Assembly (NCBI RefSeq): GCF_028687615.1 | Contig: NZ_JAQTZU010000019.1 | Span: 1-64,000 of the forward strand | DNA: 64,000 nt | Direction: 5' to 3' | Source: Methylovulum sp. | Lineage (GTDB): Bacteria; Pseudomonadota; Gammaproteobacteria; Methylococcales; Methylomonadaceae | In this document: positions 62,848-64,000 of the stretch, piece after piece | Layout: each line of letters starts with the position of its first letter | Position numbering within the stretch: position 1 is the first letter of the stretch | Position numbers and translations under genes: made by a program | The notes under the pieces: generated by a model | Databases searched by the model: none | Told to the model about the DNA's origin: nothing | The model's input: the letters and a program-made list of their open reading frames with translations, nothing else

Positions 62848-63357
62848 ATGCAGACTACGCAATTAGACCTTAGGGGCATCCATGTACCTGAAACCATAAG
62901 CTGGTGGCCGCCCGCTCCGGGCTGGTGGTTGCTGGGTGTGGGCATTTTGGCTTTGATCGTCTTTTTGTACTGGATTTATCAAGGTTTGACCCGCAAAACG
63001 GCGGTGAAAACGGCGAAAACCCTGTTGGTGGCTATTAAAAACAACCGTGAGTTGGATAACAAGCAGAAATTGGGTGAGCTTTCCATGTTGTTGCGGCGGG
63101 TTTCGATAAGTATTTCACCGCGTAGCGACGTGGCAAGCCTGACTGGGAGCGCGTGGCTTTGTTTTCTGGATGGCCCGCTGAAAGCTTCGCCATTCAGCAA
63201 GGGTATTGGTGTCCATCTTGCCGACGCGCCGTATCGGCAACAAATGCCATTGTCGGACGCTGAAATCACGCAACTCATCAAGCTCTGCGAAGACTGGCTT
63301 AAGCACTGTACCCAACCCGTCCGAAGCCAGCCAACTAAACTAAAAAAACCGTCATGA
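62848..63357 (+). CDS. DUF4381-domain membrane protein
   Basis: A 169-residue protein with one membrane span (WWLLGVGILALIVFLYWIY, about 27-46) after IHVPETISWWPPAPGW, and a cytoplasmic helical domain (LGELSMLLRRVSISISPR). It lies 25 bp after DUF58 and overlaps the VWA gene by four bases (ATGA). This is the standard third gene of MoxR/Bat clusters; function unknown. Confidence 0.85.
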   Translation: MQTTQLDLRGIHVPETISWWPPAPGWWLLGVGILALIVFLYWIYQGLTRKTAVKTAKTLLVAIKNNRELDNKQKLGELSMLLRRVSISISPRSDVASLTGSAWLCFLDGPLKASPFSKGIGVHLADAPYRQQMPLSDAEITQLIKLCEDWLKHCTQPVRSQPTKLKKPS

Positions 63358-64000
63358 TTCATTTGGAATGGCCTTGGTTACTGGCGGCTTTGCCATTGCC
63401 TTTAGCAGTGCGTTGGTTGTTGCCAGCGCATCAGGCGGTTAAGCAGGCGGCGTTAAGAGTGCCTTTTTTGGATGATTTTGCGGGTGCTGAAACGGTGCTG
63501 GTTTCCCAACAAAAATATTCCTTATGGCTGGCTATCGCCGCTTGGTGTTTGTTGGTTTTCGCTTGCACCCGCCCCCAGTGGCTGGGTGAGCCGATAGAGC
63601 AGGCGGTCAGTGGACGGGATTTGATGTTGGCGGTGGATTTATCTGGCAGTATGGAAGCGAAGGATTTTTTTCTGAACAAGGAACCCGTGGATAGGTTGAC
63701 CGCCGCCAAATTTGTTGCCGGAGATTTTATCAACCGCCGTGTTGGTGACCGTATTGGTTTGATTTTATTCGGCAGCCAGGCGTATTTGCAAACACCGCTG
63801 ACCTTTGACCGGAAAACCGTGATGACTTTGTTGGACGAGTCCGTACTGGGCTTGGCGGGCGACAATACCGCCATTGGCGATGCGATAGGCTTGGCGGTCA
63901 AACGTTTGGGGAAACAGCCGGAAAACAGCCGGGTATTGATTTTGATGACCGATGGCGCGAACACCGCAGGTGAGGTGTCGCCATTAAAAGCCGCAGAATT
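63354..64000 (+). CDS. batA: BatA-like VWA-domain membrane protein, 3' end outside window
   Basis: Open to the window end (215 codons visible). It starts MIHLEWPWLLAALPLPLAVR (membrane span), has a second span (LWLAIAAWCLLVFACT), then a VWA domain with the complete start of the MIDAS: DLSGSM (D95, S97, S99), the Thr in GDNTAIGDAIG and the Asp in LILMTDGANT. BatA/BatB-type proteins work with MoxR ATPases in envelope stress tolerance. The start overlaps DUF4381 (ATGA). Confidence 0.88.
   Translation, partial: MIHLEWPWLLAALPLPLAVRWLLPAHQAVKQAALRVPFLDDFAGAETVLVSQQKYSLWLAIAAWCLLVFACTRPQWLGEPIEQAVSGRDLMLAVDLSGSMEAKDFFLNKEPVDRLTAAKFVAGDFINRRVGDRIGLILFGSQAYLQTPLTFDRKTVMTLLDESVLGLAGDNTAIGDAIGLAVKRLGKQPENSRVLILMTDGANTAGEVSPLKAAE

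Noticed and set aside
60919-64000. mxaRSACKL methanol dehydrogenase maturation cluster
   Set aside because: The moxR-DUF58-DUF4381-VWA order is the general MoxR/Bat arrangement and no mxaF/I/J/G lies nearby, so no link to methanol oxidation can be claimed.

Overview
The window looks like chromosomal DNA of a gammaproteobacterium of roughly 50% GC. The evidence is sspAB, feoABC, the bamC-dapA pair, rimK, prfC, a full set of type IV minor pilin genes, nspC, a PEP-CTERM secreted protein and an HPr-rel-A/PqqD cassette. The mix fits Methylococcales (type I methanotrophs) or a close relative. No methane or methanol oxidation gene is in view, so that placement is inference only.

Layout. 0-4.1 kb: a broken left edge where a PAS fragment abuts a truncated YcaC-like hydrolase, then pirin, a divergent LysR regulator, a YfcF-like GST and an EamA exporter; this part looks richer in GC. 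4.3-7.0 kb: a decayed GNAT gene, a beta-hydroxyacid dehydrogenase and sspAB. 7.4-10.3 kb: feoABC behind a sigma70-like promoter overlapped by a Fur box. 10.6-19.3 kb: a minor pilin locus on the minus strand (fimT, pilV, HEPN, MNT-pilW fusion, pilX, pilY1, pilE), largely bracketed by two inverted copies of a palindromic repeat. 19.4-20.2 kb: a gene-free repeat island. 20.2-25.1 kb: ispA-xseB, an O-antigen-ligase-like membrane protein and a divergent beta-helix protein. 25.2-31.8 kb: an HME-RND metal efflux operon with a DUF3240 gene. 31.9-36.7 kb: an IS200/IS605 relic, the four-gene PqqD/HprK-like/nucleotidyltransferase/Tat-precursor cassette, and a decayed hybrid histidine kinase. 36.7-39.3 kb: glgX and ogt, convergent. 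39.3-44.9 kb: the 2-oxoglutarate dehydrogenase operon, whose E3 lacks one redox cysteine. 45-47.2 kb: a secreted trypsin-like protease and a small membrane protein. 47.3-54.3 kb: purL, bamC, dapA, nspC. 54.4-58.7 kb: rimK, a 101-bp tandem duplication, a sigma54-type promoter with a PEP-CTERM gene, and a 5'-nucleotidase. 59-64 kb: prfC, then moxR, DUF58, DUF4381 and a batA-like VWA gene cut by the window end.

The most interesting points are: (1) a HEPN/MNT toxin-antitoxin-like pair lodged between pilV and pilW, with the nucleotidyltransferase fused in frame to PilW across a C10 homopolymer; (2) the HPr-rel-A cassette with a Tat-signal candidate substrate; (3) the E3 active-site Cys-to-His change in the 2-oxoglutarate dehydrogenase operon; (4) several families of short palindromic MITE-like repeats, one of which supplies the N-terminal codons of czcB; (5) a number of gene relics. 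No tRNA, rRNA or CRISPR array was recognised by eye.
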